From contig NC_018951.1 in NCBI RefSeq assembly GCF_000304475.1, forward strand, positions 62,001-126,000: 64,000 bases of DNA, written 5' to 3'. Source of the stretch: Kazachstania africana CBS 2517 (taxonomy: Eukaryota; Ascomycota; Saccharomycetes; Saccharomycetales; Saccharomycetaceae). Position numbers and translations under genes: made by a program. This document shows, one piece after another, positions 37,301 to 46,588 of the stretch (within the stretch, counting starts at the first letter, position 1; every line of letters starts with the position of its first letter). Under the pieces are notes generated by a model. The model saw only the letters and a program-made list of their open reading frames with translations. It did not search any database and was not told where the DNA came from.

Positions 37301-38330
37301 TATTCCACAGCAACAGCCAATCGCCGTTCAAACCTCCATCCCGCAGAATGTTCCTCATCAAGATGAGGATGAAAGTGATGAAGATGAAGAGGAAAAGAAA
37401 TTGAGAGAAGAATTACAAAGGCTAAAATTGAAGAAGAAGGCTGATAAAGAGAGAAGATTGGCTGAACTTCGTAGTCAGGTTCAAGATGCTAAAGCAGATT
37501 CTGAAGACGAGTGGCAAGATGCTGCAAGCAGAACGAGTGATCTGACACCAGCTCCTATAAACACTGCTCAGGTAAATGGAAATAATATGCCTACTCAGAA
37601 TATTAGGACTATAAATGTACAAGAGCAAAATCGCGTGAATACTACTCCACCTATCATACCTGCTGCTTCTACTACTACCCCTGGGCAAAGGAACCCATTT
37701 TTCAAGCAGGAGACCAATGCATCCACTTCTAGTTCATTGTTTAATGCTGAAGCTGCAGAAGCTCAAAGAAGATTGCAAAGAGGGTTGGATAATGGTGACG
37801 ACGACGGTTGGTCTGATGACGAAGTAGATGAGGAACCTCGAAAGTCTGTTCCAGTCAATAATCAGAGTATGGCCAATAGCGTATCTTACTCTCAACCAAC
37901 TTCTGTAGCCCCACCATTGCCCCAAATCAATAATGCTGCTCCGCCTACACCAGCACCAGTTGCTGCTGCTGTCCCTCTTTCACAAATGGATCATAACACC
38001 ATTCAAACAGAGGTTACCCAAGCTGCAACCCCCCCGGTGCCAGTGGCACCTCCACTACCAACTATGCAGGCAGCCGTACCTCCTGTTCCACTTGCTCCTC
38101 CATTACCAACTGTGGAAACAACGTCGAATTTCGTGCCCCCACCACCTCCGTTACCGCAGTTGAATAATCCTGTTAACTCACAGAATTTGACAGTTGCACA
38201 TGATGAAATGGATGGCAACTACTCAGACGATGTGCTTTCAATTCCAGAGTCTGTAGCTTCAGATAATGAAGATGGAAGTAACTTACCACCCGCTGGTATT
38301 CCACCTCCACCTCCTTTACCTCCAATGTAA
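34353..38330 (+). CDS. PAN1: Pan1, endocytic actin-patch scaffold
   Basis: Scaffold of the Pan1-Sla1-End3 complex that activates Arp2/3 at endocytic sites. The 1325-residue protein begins MYNAYQGQGN (first ATG; upstream codons from 34332 are non-ATG). A Gln-rich region has a dozen or more xxQxTG repeats (PQSTGF, PQATGY), the substrate motif of Ark1/Prk1 kinases. Two EH domains follow, each with a calcium-loop-like segment (CDTSRAGEL near 250, CDINNSGQL near 545), then coiled coils, a Lys/Glu-rich segment, an acidic DDGWSDDEVDEE motif, and a proline-rich tail ending PPPPPLPPM. S. cerevisiae Pan1 is 1480 residues. Confidence 0.95.
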   Translation: MYNAYQGQGNAPPGGYNYYQQQQQQHMPPQQPNYMNNQQQQPMQNTNYQSFQAQQPSYAPMQQQTGYISQQQQQQQQQQQPGYSNVQQQSGFHNMQPQLQQMPSIQPQSTGYYANAGLVPPATPVQQLQPLKPQSTGFLQPPQQPLQPQQTGFYLQQQQTSQVPLEPLKPTATGFVNSFANNGLNNDLKIPTIRLSFITANDQAKFETLFRSMVKPGSNTIKGVDCRQILMKSGLQPQQLAKIWSLCDTSRAGELLFPEFALAMHLVNDVLQGDSIPYELDSKTKNEVNSFIDAINLHIAAASNTANTPFDDLMRLQPQNTGLMPQTSFGMMPQVTGGTANPAMLNPQSTGFMPPTSFGMAPQLTGGVQAPMLSQVTGGNMMPMAQTSFNTMPLQNQMTGSGLVQPQVTGGMAPSGFNQQMPQLSFGQNTLNMNQTGLQPQATGYLPPSNFNVTAPLAAQKTGFGNNEIYSQSNFNNNRLNISTQEQEETISPEEKSLFYKIFETYDSSKRGLLDSPTAVEIFRKSGLNRSDLEHIWNLCDINNSGQLNKQEFALGMHLVYKKLNGFSLPNTLPKSLIPSSMQILDNLKNQLKLDNNINSTNNNLNSRIDALNFKNNDDEDSLPVFRNRRKTNTAEAPLVSSAAAVTSNDNNVGSMSVETAAATYPDITKTSINELQQNTAPVPANDYKPTKVEPLTAATMSSTSQEDAVNIEKLKNDIKQLNIPLISTANSVPVDVKKRFNQILTKVPNLFAEIEKIDNQIANAKIELFKLKNPLKIEGTGPNGEITDNDRKKARSKALLKARMAALTGETVDPSSIESDDSEQLSKEVSRIKDENMQNQQILKDVRLSISEMFASLKATLTGKNIYNNIEDFEKYEFGVGLEPEVRSFIEALNSEAINNSISSTGLNPSGSTISSPDISSNEASYSQFKSSEERAAYLKEQAQKRMKERLAKFGLDRRDSRQRTNSTDQNKTPFEAEQSRSIPQQQPIAVQTSIPQNVPHQDEDESDEDEEEKKLREELQRLKLKKKADKERRLAELRSQVQDAKADSEDEWQDAASRTSDLTPAPINTAQVNGNNMPTQNIRTINVQEQNRVNTTPPIIPAASTTTPGQRNPFFKQETNASTSSSLFNAEAAEAQRRLQRGLDNGDDDGWSDDEVDEEPRKSVPVNNQSMANSVSYSQPTSVAPPLPQINNAAPPTPAPVAAAVPLSQMDHNTIQTEVTQAATPPVPVAPPLPTMQAAVPPVPLAPPLPTVETTSNFVPPPPPLPQLNNPVNSQNLTVAHDEMDGNYSDDVLSIPESVASDNEDGSNLPPAGIPPPPPLPPM

Positions 38331-38580
38331 GAATTAAGGGTAACTATTTTTCTATTTGTATAAAGTATACAAGTTTATAGTGATAAAGAGATTGCTGTTG
38401 ATTATATTTGTATACTGGACTATTTTTATTCTATCTTTACTAGCTTATTATATGTCTGTTTTTTTCTTTCACGTTTTGTTGCTGCGACGTGCAACTTGAG
38501 AAGGCCTTTCATTTAAGATCCGCAGAGAATAAGATAACAGGAAGCTATATAAAGTAGAGATATAGGGTGAAATATAAACA

Positions 38581-39288
38581 ATGAGTAGACATCTCGAGGC
38601 ATTGAGAAAATATAGTGCTTGCGATATATCAGATGGATTATTGAATCTATATAACATAGCACATGGCGGATATTTTCCCAATTTGACGCAATGGTCTGGG
38701 ATTAAGAGGGGCACCATAGCTGGGAAGGCATATACTGTGCTATTTGCTCCTATAAGTGACCCAAGACCCGAGATCAATTACATTGATGACATTCCGCCGA
38801 ATTCGTTTATTATTATAGGGCTAGAGCGATCTCTACAGCTGGCTGCTGCACCTTACAGCACCATTACAAGAGCATTGTTTGGCGGTTTAATGGCCACAAG
38901 GGCCCAATATCTGGGTACGCTGGGGACTGCGGTATTCGGGAGAATAAGAGACCTTCCTGAACATAAGAAACTGGAATATCCAGTATTCAGCTACAATTTA
39001 GGTGCTTGTGCTTCAAAAGGTATCGTCAAGCCCGTGGCAGTGAATGAAACGCTTTCTATTATGCTACCTGATTCCTCAATAGAAAATATAGATCACGATG
39101 ATATTATCGTTGGTGACATTCATGGTATAGTTAGGATCCCCAAAAAAAAAGTCGATTTGGATAAATTGATTAATTACATTTCTAAATCTGTAGAAGTCGA
39201 TGAACAAGTTGCCGATGCCATTAAAAATGGTGCACCTGCTAAGTTATCCCAGAAACAAATTAGAACAAAATTAAAAGAGTATATGTAG
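38581..39288 (+). CDS. HMG/CHA aldolase and oxaloacetate decarboxylase (YER010C-like)
   Basis: RraA-fold class II aldolase; the S. cerevisiae homologue YER010C (234 residues) cleaves 4-hydroxy-4-methyl-2-oxoglutarate and decarboxylates oxaloacetate. The 235-residue product shows CDISDGLLNL near the N-terminus and the GGLMATRAQYLGTLGTAVFG substrate/metal loop with GRIRD. A late DDIIVGDIHGIVRIP strand and a helical C-terminus follow. It belongs to the conserved row YER010C-NTF2-SEC3. It starts at the only suitable ATG. Confidence 0.92.
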   Translation: MSRHLEALRKYSACDISDGLLNLYNIAHGGYFPNLTQWSGIKRGTIAGKAYTVLFAPISDPRPEINYIDDIPPNSFIIIGLERSLQLAAAPYSTITRALFGGLMATRAQYLGTLGTAVFGRIRDLPEHKKLEYPVFSYNLGACASKGIVKPVAVNETLSIMLPDSSIENIDHDDIIVGDIHGIVRIPKKKVDLDKLINYISKSVEVDEQVADAIKNGAPAKLSQKQIRTKLKEYM

Positions 39289-39436
39289 TTAGTTTCTTAC
39301 GTTTTTTAGTTCTTATTTTTTATTGATTACCCTTTTGATATTGTAGTATATATGCCAATTATATAGAAATGACACAAAGACTCGAAATATACAATATAAA
39401 ATGATGTTTGACGGCTAGACGACGATATTTTGGGGC

Positions 39437-39814
39437 CTAAGCAGAGTAGTTCAAACGGAAGATATCGTTGAAGACGTAGTAAGAGTTACCTTCTGGTATC
39501 AAATGGAAGACTTGGGAGAAACGTTGTGGGTTTTGTTCTTCGTCAATCAACAGATCACCGGTGATCATGACCAAAACATCGCCGTTTGGAGAAGCTGGTT
39601 GAGCGTCTAGCGTGGTGATTCTATGAGAAACCTTTTGAAAAGGTAAGGAGACTAACTTTTCGACGATATCCTTAGCACCTTGCAATTGAGTAGTTTCAAA
39701 AGTTAACATGGATTGATCTCTGTAGAGATTACCCAACTGGGTTCTGTCGGAATCGAATTGATTGTAGTAAAATTCGGTGAATTGTTGTGCTAAACCGTTG
39801 AAATCTAAGGACAT
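39437..39814 (-). CDS. NTF2: Nuclear transport factor 2
   Basis: Carries Ran-GDP into the nucleus through FG nucleoporins. At 125 residues it equals the S. cerevisiae length. It starts [17 protein letters not shown] and carries the [24 protein letters not shown] and SFPF-type hydrophobic pocket segments, ending [14 protein letters not shown]. Codon use is strongly biased to preferred yeast codons, fitting high expression. Confidence 0.97.
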   Translation of the reverse strand: MSLDFNGLAQQFTEFYYNQFDSDRTQLGNLYRDQSMLTFETTQLQGAKDIVEKLVSLPFQKVSHRITTLDAQPASPNGDVLVMITGDLLIDEEQNPQRFSQVFHLIPEGNSYYVFNDIFRLNYSA

Positions 39815-40071
39815 CGTGCTTCTGTTAGTGCTGGTAGTCTATATGCCTAGCATGAATTGAGTTACTCTTAAGATTCTTTTAATTTAAAGATGAAAAATTT
39901 CCTCGAATTTCACTCTAATCGTCTGAGACGAATATCAACAAATTGTAAAGTTCATTCTGAATTGAAAAGAGTACCCATTAGAAAGGGGATCGTATAAGAG
40001 TTAGAGACAGATACTCATCCAGCGAATTCAGAACGCATTGAAGCTAAGGACACACTCTAGGGACACACACC

Positions 40072-43000
40072 ATGAAGAGCGCAATTTCACCTTTCAAGAA
40101 GAAGTCTCACAGCAGACAAGCGTCAATGAATGATTCGACGACTCATCAAAGAACAGTATCAAGCGGTAGTTACAAGCAGCAGCATGGTCGGACTCCCAGT
40201 GCCGGTGGTATACATCCTCCTGTTTCTGGTTCTAACAGTACACACAGAAGGACCACTTCAAGGTCGTCTACTTCCTCACAAAATTCAAATTTTTTGGCAG
40301 AACAGTACGATAGAGATAGGAAAAATATCATCAAATATTGCTTCAGTAAACCAAACCAGAAGACACATGAATTGCCAAACAATTATGTCACCCATGTTAG
40401 AATCATAGAGGACGCAAGGTATCCAAGTTCAAGACCGGCTCTTGATTCTAAATTGGAAAACAAGAAGAAAAGAGTTCTTATTGTCAGCTCGGCAGCTAAT
40501 GATGCTAATGAGATATACCTCCATAAAGCTCGTGAAAATCCAGATGGATCGTTTCAGATAGGTAGAACTTGGTCGTTGAAAGATCTTCTCAGGATTGAAA
40601 GAGATTTACAAGTTGAGGAAGGTTTTATAGTCACAATGGGTAAAAAATATTATTGGGAAACAAACACCGCAAAGGAAAGAACCGTTTTTATAAAGACGTT
40701 GGTGAAAATTTATATTCAAGTTTTTGAAGGTCATGTCCCTGAATTAATAAATTGGGATTTGAGTACATTTTATTTGGATGAAAGAAGTTATAAAAGGGCA
40801 GTTGTCACTAGAACAAGCGTAACGCCTACACCAATAGCCTCCCCAGAAAAGGCGATGGCATCACTTTCATTAGATCAGGCCTCGGTACCCCAGCATGAAA
40901 ATATTTTGGTTTCTGAACAAAATATCACAAGACCACAGAAGTTCGAGACTCCTCTAAAAGCACCAACTGAACAAACCCCACAAAGAAATTCCTTAACGAA
41001 GGCACCTTATTCAAAAAATAAAACAACTTTGAATGAGGCCACAAATAAATTAGTTCTTGAATCCAGTAATACCGAAAACAACTCTACTGGATTTCCAACA
41101 GGAGTGCCCGAGTTACAACCTTCAGCAAGCTTGACTCAAGTACCCACCTCTCATATTAATGAATCAAGTATATCTATCCCAAAGTCAAGAAGAAGCGAAA
41201 TAGAGCAAAGTAATGGTTACATGGAATCTGATTTGGATAACTCAGCGAGAAGAGGCTATCCTGCTACGAATGATACCCTTCTTGAAGATCTAAACATTGC
41301 ACTAAGTGAACAACCTGATCTTAATGTTCCTTTAGAAGCGGCTGCTATACCTTCAACCAACGAACAGGTATCATCCAAATCTAGGTCAAATGAATCAGAA
41401 ATTTTGCCACTTGATATCAATGCAAAGGAGTCATCAAAAAGTAAAGAACGTCTTATGTCAGAAGAACATTTCAATAGTCAAGAAGATGAACTCGACCTGA
41501 ATGAAACAATACAAGAGCAGGATGTGGATCTGTCCTTTGAACGGGGAGACGAAGTTCGCTATAGTCAATCATTGGAACCCAATAAAGTTCACATGTACCA
41601 TGAAGTTTCTACCATCCAGGAAGAAGAAAATGCACCAGTGTCTGGCATCGCTGGTGTCTCAACTGAAGCAAAGTCAAAGAAAAGTTCAAAGAAACACATA
41701 CCAATAAGAGATGAGGATCTTTTAGAGGCACTAATGGATATCAACTGGGAACTTGATGACGACGCAGATACTCTGTTAGAAAAACTAGAATCCAAACTTA
41801 CTGAAACGGAACAGTCATTCTACAACAACATGTTGCAGTTACAAGATTCCGCACCAAAATTATCTGCATTTGAAATGGATGTCACGAAGGAATGTGATAA
41901 ACTAAATCCTTCTTTTTCAATATTTTTGATGGAGATGAACAATGTTTCTGAGGATATTGAGTACGTTGAGAGTCAACAGAATGGTTTACAGGTTGAAAGT
42001 GCGAATAAAAAGCTGCTTTGGAATACACTCTCCGAATTGATTAACACTGTCTCTCTTGATGAAGGTACATTGAAGGAGTTACTACAATGCCCTATTAGAG
42101 AAAGAAATTTACCTTGGATGGAAGAACAATTAAATGCTCTATCAAACGCCTTAAAAGCTATTGCAGGTAAATCGAAAAAGCAAAATTACAGTCTGAAAGA
42201 TATGGAAGCTTTGAAAAAGAGACGGGAATATTACGAAAAAGTTACAGAATTGTTCCTGAACAGAGTTGTCGATGAGCTTGGCACAATGTTTGCTTATATA
42301 AAAAACGACAGTACCTCAAAAGATCAATTAACAAGTATACTGTCAAGACTTTTGGTTTTTTCCTCACTAGTCCTTTTTTGTAAAGAGGCTTCGAATGAAT
42401 CATACCGTTCGATTATTGAACAATGGAATAAAAATAGTCAATTAATTTATACTAATATTTGGAGCAAGATCTTAAAGGATATGAATTCAGAAATACCATA
42501 TAGTGATGAAGTGGAAAATCCACAATGGAGCTTCCAACGTCTTTTGAAACAATGGAAAAATTACAGACAAACTAGAAAGATAATCAAAGATGAGCCTCTC
42601 TCAGTAAATACCTTAAGCTCTCTTTCTGAGTCTTTCAATTTATTGGAATTACATTGTGTAACTTATCAGAATTTCATTGGATCTTTTTTCCACATTTCAT
42701 CAGATGAAGATTTCAATAGCTACGTCACTAAACACAGGGACATCAATTCAAGAATGCTAGCATTGGACAAATTGAAGCCCATGGCATCTGATAGAGAATC
42801 TGCAATAGCAGAGGTTCAATTGATCTCTAAAATATTCCAATCAATTGTTTCACAGATATCTACCTCTCTTTCAGATATGACTAAAAATGATCATTCTGTG
42901 ACTATTTCTGTGATGCTAATACTAGAAAATAAATTGAAGAAGTTGGAGTCATCAAATCAGGAATTCTTACAATCTGCATTAAATAGACTCTACTCTCAAA

Positions 43001-43842
43001 TGAAACAAACATGGTCTGATTTTGTTGAAGAGCAAATCATGCGCGCTGAAAGATCAGTTTTTGATTTAACAAACGAAGAGGTTTCTGGCGCTTGCTTAGA
43101 GCTTCCTTTACTTGTAAAAAATTTGGAAGACTGCATCTTCTACATTAAGGAAAAGCTTTCTATCGATGATTCTGACTCATATGAGACAATTAGCATTGTG
43201 AAAGTATCGTATGATACCTTGACTAAAACTATAATCAGAGTGTTCTCTGAAACTCGTGATGTGGGCACTTCTGTGAATATCCAAAAGAAGAGTGTCACCC
43301 CTGAAAAGTTTACTGAACTGAGAACCACTTTAATCAATTTTAACTGGTTTATAGAATTATTGGCTATTTTCAACTCTGATTTGAACGGTACGTTTGATGA
43401 GGTGATAATATCATCTAGAAAAATATTCGATACGGAGAAAGATGCTTATACAAGCTACTTACTTTTAGAGGCAATGCCAAAGCTTGCTTCCTTTGTGAAT
43501 GGCGCTTACCATCTGTTAGAAAGTGGCTCAAATGCATCCTCTTTATCTTCATGGGGTGCCTACAGCAAACAGAACCTCGACAATATTTTAAATGGTTATA
43601 CTTCCACTGAAATTGATTTATTGGTAGAAAAATTACATGAAAGGATGGTATCATACTTTTCTTGGAGCCAATTTTATCAAATTAATGAAATTTTATGCGA
43701 TAAGTTGTGGTCATCACTTCAAGGACAAACCGTCTCTCTTTATCTGAAGTTGTACACTTTGATCGACAAGCATTATAAAAATGCACACTGCCGCTTCACT
43801 AAGAATGATATTATAAGTGCATTTGAAAGATATAAAAACTGA
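40072..43842 (+). CDS. SEC3: Exocyst subunit Sec3
   Basis: Marks sites of exocytosis; its N-terminal PH-like domain binds PI(4,5)P2 and Rho1/Cdc42. The 1256-residue protein has a basic Ser-rich N-terminus. The PH-like domain spans about 75-235 (with VLIVSSAANDANEIYLHKAREN, RTWSLKDLLRIE, YYWETNTAKERTVFIKTLVKIY), then a long disordered linker. Coiled coil and the helical CATCHR-type body from about 560 run to the end, closing in SAFERYKN. S. cerevisiae Sec3 is 1336 residues. Order with NTF2 and TMA20 is conserved. Confidence 0.95.
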   Translation: MKSAISPFKKKSHSRQASMNDSTTHQRTVSSGSYKQQHGRTPSAGGIHPPVSGSNSTHRRTTSRSSTSSQNSNFLAEQYDRDRKNIIKYCFSKPNQKTHELPNNYVTHVRIIEDARYPSSRPALDSKLENKKKRVLIVSSAANDANEIYLHKARENPDGSFQIGRTWSLKDLLRIERDLQVEEGFIVTMGKKYYWETNTAKERTVFIKTLVKIYIQVFEGHVPELINWDLSTFYLDERSYKRAVVTRTSVTPTPIASPEKAMASLSLDQASVPQHENILVSEQNITRPQKFETPLKAPTEQTPQRNSLTKAPYSKNKTTLNEATNKLVLESSNTENNSTGFPTGVPELQPSASLTQVPTSHINESSISIPKSRRSEIEQSNGYMESDLDNSARRGYPATNDTLLEDLNIALSEQPDLNVPLEAAAIPSTNEQVSSKSRSNESEILPLDINAKESSKSKERLMSEEHFNSQEDELDLNETIQEQDVDLSFERGDEVRYSQSLEPNKVHMYHEVSTIQEEENAPVSGIAGVSTEAKSKKSSKKHIPIRDEDLLEALMDINWELDDDADTLLEKLESKLTETEQSFYNNMLQLQDSAPKLSAFEMDVTKECDKLNPSFSIFLMEMNNVSEDIEYVESQQNGLQVESANKKLLWNTLSELINTVSLDEGTLKELLQCPIRERNLPWMEEQLNALSNALKAIAGKSKKQNYSLKDMEALKKRREYYEKVTELFLNRVVDELGTMFAYIKNDSTSKDQLTSILSRLLVFSSLVLFCKEASNESYRSIIEQWNKNSQLIYTNIWSKILKDMNSEIPYSDEVENPQWSFQRLLKQWKNYRQTRKIIKDEPLSVNTLSSLSESFNLLELHCVTYQNFIGSFFHISSDEDFNSYVTKHRDINSRMLALDKLKPMASDRESAIAEVQLISKIFQSIVSQISTSLSDMTKNDHSVTISVMLILENKLKKLESSNQEFLQSALNRLYSQMKQTWSDFVEEQIMRAERSVFDLTNEEVSGACLELPLLVKNLEDCIFYIKEKLSIDDSDSYETISIVKVSYDTLTKTIIRVFSETRDVGTSVNIQKKSVTPEKFTELRTTLINFNWFIELLAIFNSDLNGTFDEVIISSRKIFDTEKDAYTSYLLLEAMPKLASFVNGAYHLLESGSNASSLSSWGAYSKQNLDNILNGYTSTEIDLLVEKLHERMVSYFSWSQFYQINEILCDKLWSSLQGQTVSLYLKLYTLIDKHYKNAHCRFTKNDIISAFERYKN

Positions 43843-44167
43843 GTGAACTCGAAATTTATAAAGATTTCTTATGTACAAGAACTTTGATTAAATTTTTTTG
43901 TCATATATATATCAATTTGCATATAACCTTAGTAGTGCCTGATCGTGACATGAGTTCCCAAATTTGTATCTTTTTGTTAGACTTATTCAAATATGGATTT
44001 CTCGTCAATACTTTGAGTAAAAGCACTTTAATTATCCAAAAGTCATTTAGGATGGAAATTTTCAAATCGAAGAGCGCATATAAAAAATTCTTCCAAAATC
44101 TTGGAAGATCATTGCAAGATTCGTTGTGATAAAGCAATCAAGACAGTGGTAACAACAATATAAGAAG

Positions 44168-44780
44168 ATGTTCAAAAAGTATGTTCTCTCAGTGATTTCT
44201 TTTACCCTTCAAGAGTATCCTTTTTTTATTAACACTCAATTATAGATTCTCTAAGGAAGATGTACACTCTCGTTCCAAAGTAAAGTCTTCTATTCAAAGG
44301 ACTTTGAAGGCCAAATTAGTATCCCAATATCCCCAATTAGAAAGTGTGATAGATGAATTAATTCCTAAGAAGAGTCAGATTGAATTGATCAAGTGTGAAG
44401 ACAAAATCCAGCTATATGCTGTCGATGGTGAAATATTATTTTTCCAAAAATTCGATGAACTTATCCCAAGTTTGAGACTAGTACACAAATTCCCAGAAGC
44501 TTATCCAACCGTTCAAGTTGATAGAGGTGCCATCAAGTTTGTTCTTTCTGGTGCTAACATTATGTGTCCAGGCTTAACCTCTCCAGGTGCAAAACTACCC
44601 GTCTCTCCAGGTTTTGAAAAGGATTCCATTGTTATCATCAATGCAGAAAACAAAGAAAATGCTTTGGCCGTAGGAAAGTTACTTATGAGCACTGACGAGA
44701 TCAGTTCTATCAACAAAGGTCATGGTGTGGAGCTAATTCACCATCTAGGAGATCCTTTATGGAATTTTAGTGTCGAATAA
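44168..44780 (+). CDS. TMA20: Tma20 (MCT-1-like, PUA domain), spliced
   Basis: Ribosome-associated factor that, with Tma22, recycles 40S subunits (eIF2D/MCT-1-DENR family). Exon 1 is 11 bases (44168-44178, ATG TTC AAA AA). The intron 44179-44245 begins GTATGTT, has TATTAAC at 44227-44233 and ends TTATAG. Exon 2 is 44246-44780. The spliced product is 181 residues, the S. cerevisiae length, starting MFKKFSKEDVHSRSKVK; the C-terminal PUA domain has KFPEAYPTVQVDRGAIKFVL, GANIMCPG and the HHLGDPLWNFSVE end. S. cerevisiae TMA20 also has an intron at this point. Confidence 0.95.
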
Positions 44781-44811
44781 ATCAAGAATATGCATAGATC
44801 TATTTTGTAGC

Positions 44812-46308
44812 TTAATTACTCTTTATATAAATAATATTTTCTGAGTTTATACTCAAATCTCGAAGCTGTGAGAATTCTTTATCAATTTCTTCTAGTCCTT
44901 TTCCAAGGTTTCGATAAAGTTTGATCTGAAGGACCTTTTTGGATAACTTAGAGCTTATTATCCCCTTCAAATACCGAACTGTATAGGTAGACAACACTGA
45001 AATTGAAAAAGTTAAATCCTTTTCCTCATAAATCATGGTTATAGTTTCTAATTCTCCATCTAACCATCTCGGCAGTTTTTTACTCGCATTTTGGTAATTA
45101 TCCAGTACATAACTTTCATTAAAATGTTTCCATCTTTTTAAATCTTTGTTATAAGTTATCTCACCATTTCTTATTTTGGAGACAAAATATAATTCTGCTT
45201 CCTTTATAAGGTCAGATGAAAGGGGGGAACCATCAAGAACTTTCAGCCCATCGAATCGTGCTATAATTTGATAAAATTCCGACTGGTCTGTCTCATCAAA
45301 AGTAAAGAGTGGATTTGCGTGGATTATCAGAGCCTCCAAATATGGGAAACTTGTGTTTAAAATGTCAAGCTCAGCCCATTTTGATATCCTATTATTCGAA
45401 AGATTGAGATTTTTGATAGCTGCAGAAAAGTCGTCACGTTTTTTAATAATGGTGATGTCATTATCTGCTAAGCATAATTCTTCCAGGTTCCACTTTTCAA
45501 ATCCTTGAGGAAAGCTCTTTAAAGCATTGTCAGACAAGTTCAAAGTAACTAATGATTCGGGAAGATGCAGTTTCTGATCGATGCACTGAAAATGATTACC
45601 ACTCAAATCCAACACTTGCAGTCCTGGAAAACAGTTTAAAATTGAGTTAACACCCTGCAAATTCAAATTACAGGAAACTAAAAATAAAGATTTCAAATTT
45701 GGGAACGTAAGATTGTTGTTATTTAATCTATCCCAATTTCTACTAAAATGATTTCCAGATAAATTCAAAGTTTTCAGATTTTTCATCAATCCTAATGCAT
45801 CACACAGATTATTAAAATCTGAAACTAGATTTTGTCCTAAATCCAATGATATTACATTCGGACATTGAGATACAAAATAATTCCTCTCTTTCTCATCTGA
45901 AAAATCAATATATATACTCTCCTTTTGTAAGGAAATTGATTTTAGATCATGTAACCGTCGATTTCTTTCATTTAAGGCATCAAAACCGAGGCCTTCAATC
46001 TTCTTAGCTCCCAGATATAACGAATTGCTGATCTGCTGTGAGTCACCATAAATCTCAGTTAATGCCTTATAAAAACTTTTCCTCCTTAGCCCCTTTACCT
46101 TGGCCTCCTTTAAGAAAGATCCAGCATTTGCTAAACGTGTAGTAAAATATTGGATGCCAGATATTGTTCCAGAGTGTTTCCCACGTTTGGGATTATCCCA
46201 TTCTACGCCATAAGCTGGTGCTGTTGACCATTCTCTGATAGGGCCAATATATTTGATAGTACATAATTCATCATCCACCATAAGGCGATCCCCAATCTGG
46301 TAGCCCAT
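44812..46308 (-). CDS. PAC2: Tubulin-folding cofactor E
   Basis: Cofactor E binds alpha-tubulin during tubulin heterodimer assembly. The 498-residue protein starts with a CAP-Gly domain (about 1-70, YGVEWDNPKRGKHSGTISG). It continues with leucine-rich repeats (about 150-370, LKTLNLSGNHFSRNW, LQVLDLSGNHF types) and ends with a ubiquitin-like domain (about 415-498). S. cerevisiae Pac2 is 518 residues. It is convergent with TMA20 and followed upstream by NUG1, as in YER006W-YER007W-YER007C-A. Confidence 0.93.
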   Translation of the reverse strand: MGYQIGDRLMVDDELCTIKYIGPIREWSTAPAYGVEWDNPKRGKHSGTISGIQYFTTRLANAGSFLKEAKVKGLRRKSFYKALTEIYGDSQQISNSLYLGAKKIEGLGFDALNERNRRLHDLKSISLQKESIYIDFSDEKERNYFVSQCPNVISLDLGQNLVSDFNNLCDALGLMKNLKTLNLSGNHFSRNWDRLNNNNLTFPNLKSLFLVSCNLNLQGVNSILNCFPGLQVLDLSGNHFQCIDQKLHLPESLVTLNLSDNALKSFPQGFEKWNLEELCLADNDITIIKKRDDFSAAIKNLNLSNNRISKWAELDILNTSFPYLEALIIHANPLFTFDETDQSEFYQIIARFDGLKVLDGSPLSSDLIKEAELYFVSKIRNGEITYNKDLKRWKHFNESYVLDNYQNASKKLPRWLDGELETITMIYEEKDLTFSISVLSTYTVRYLKGIISSKLSKKVLQIKLYRNLGKGLEEIDKEFSQLRDLSINSENIIYIKSN

Positions 46309-46383
46309 CAGGCCTATATTTGAATGACCAACTTATTGCTCTTTCGTTTATATATGATGACAGACTAACTTTTTCAATTTGAA

Positions 46384-46397
46384 GCTTTCGCGAAAGC
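46384..46397. promoter_or_regulatory. Palindromic SCB-like element upstream of PAC2
   Basis: GCTTTCGCGAAAGC is a perfect 14-base palindrome containing CGCGAAA in both orientations, the Swi4 (SBF) core. It lies 76 bases upstream of the PAC2 ATG. Confidence 0.45.
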
Positions 46398-46424
46398 AAA
46401 TATAACTAGAAGTGGCGATGTAGA

Positions 46425-46495
46425 AGAGGCTCTCGGTAGCATAGGTAGACGTTGTTTATATTGGAAACCCCAGGTTCAAATTCTGGAAAGAACGT
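46425..46495 (+). other. Possible tRNA relic / TFIIIC B-box
   Basis: A perfect T-arm (CCAGG TTCAAAT TCTGG, 46470-46486) contains a B-box. It is preceded at the right distance by GGTAGCATAGGTAGAC (46435-46450), resembling an A-box. No matching acceptor stem or anticodon arm can be drawn, so it is not a functional tRNA. Confidence 0.35.
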
Positions 46496-46588
46496 GTAAA
46501 CTATGTTAATTTTTTATTAGCAAAATATATACAATATTATATAAAAAGTGAAATGTAGGAATAAACCGCTATGAATGTAATGCCATTT

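Noticed and set aside
43884..44129. 81-codon ORF between SEC3 and TMA20
   Set aside because: Non-ATG start, overlaps the TMA20 promoter, and no recognisable features.
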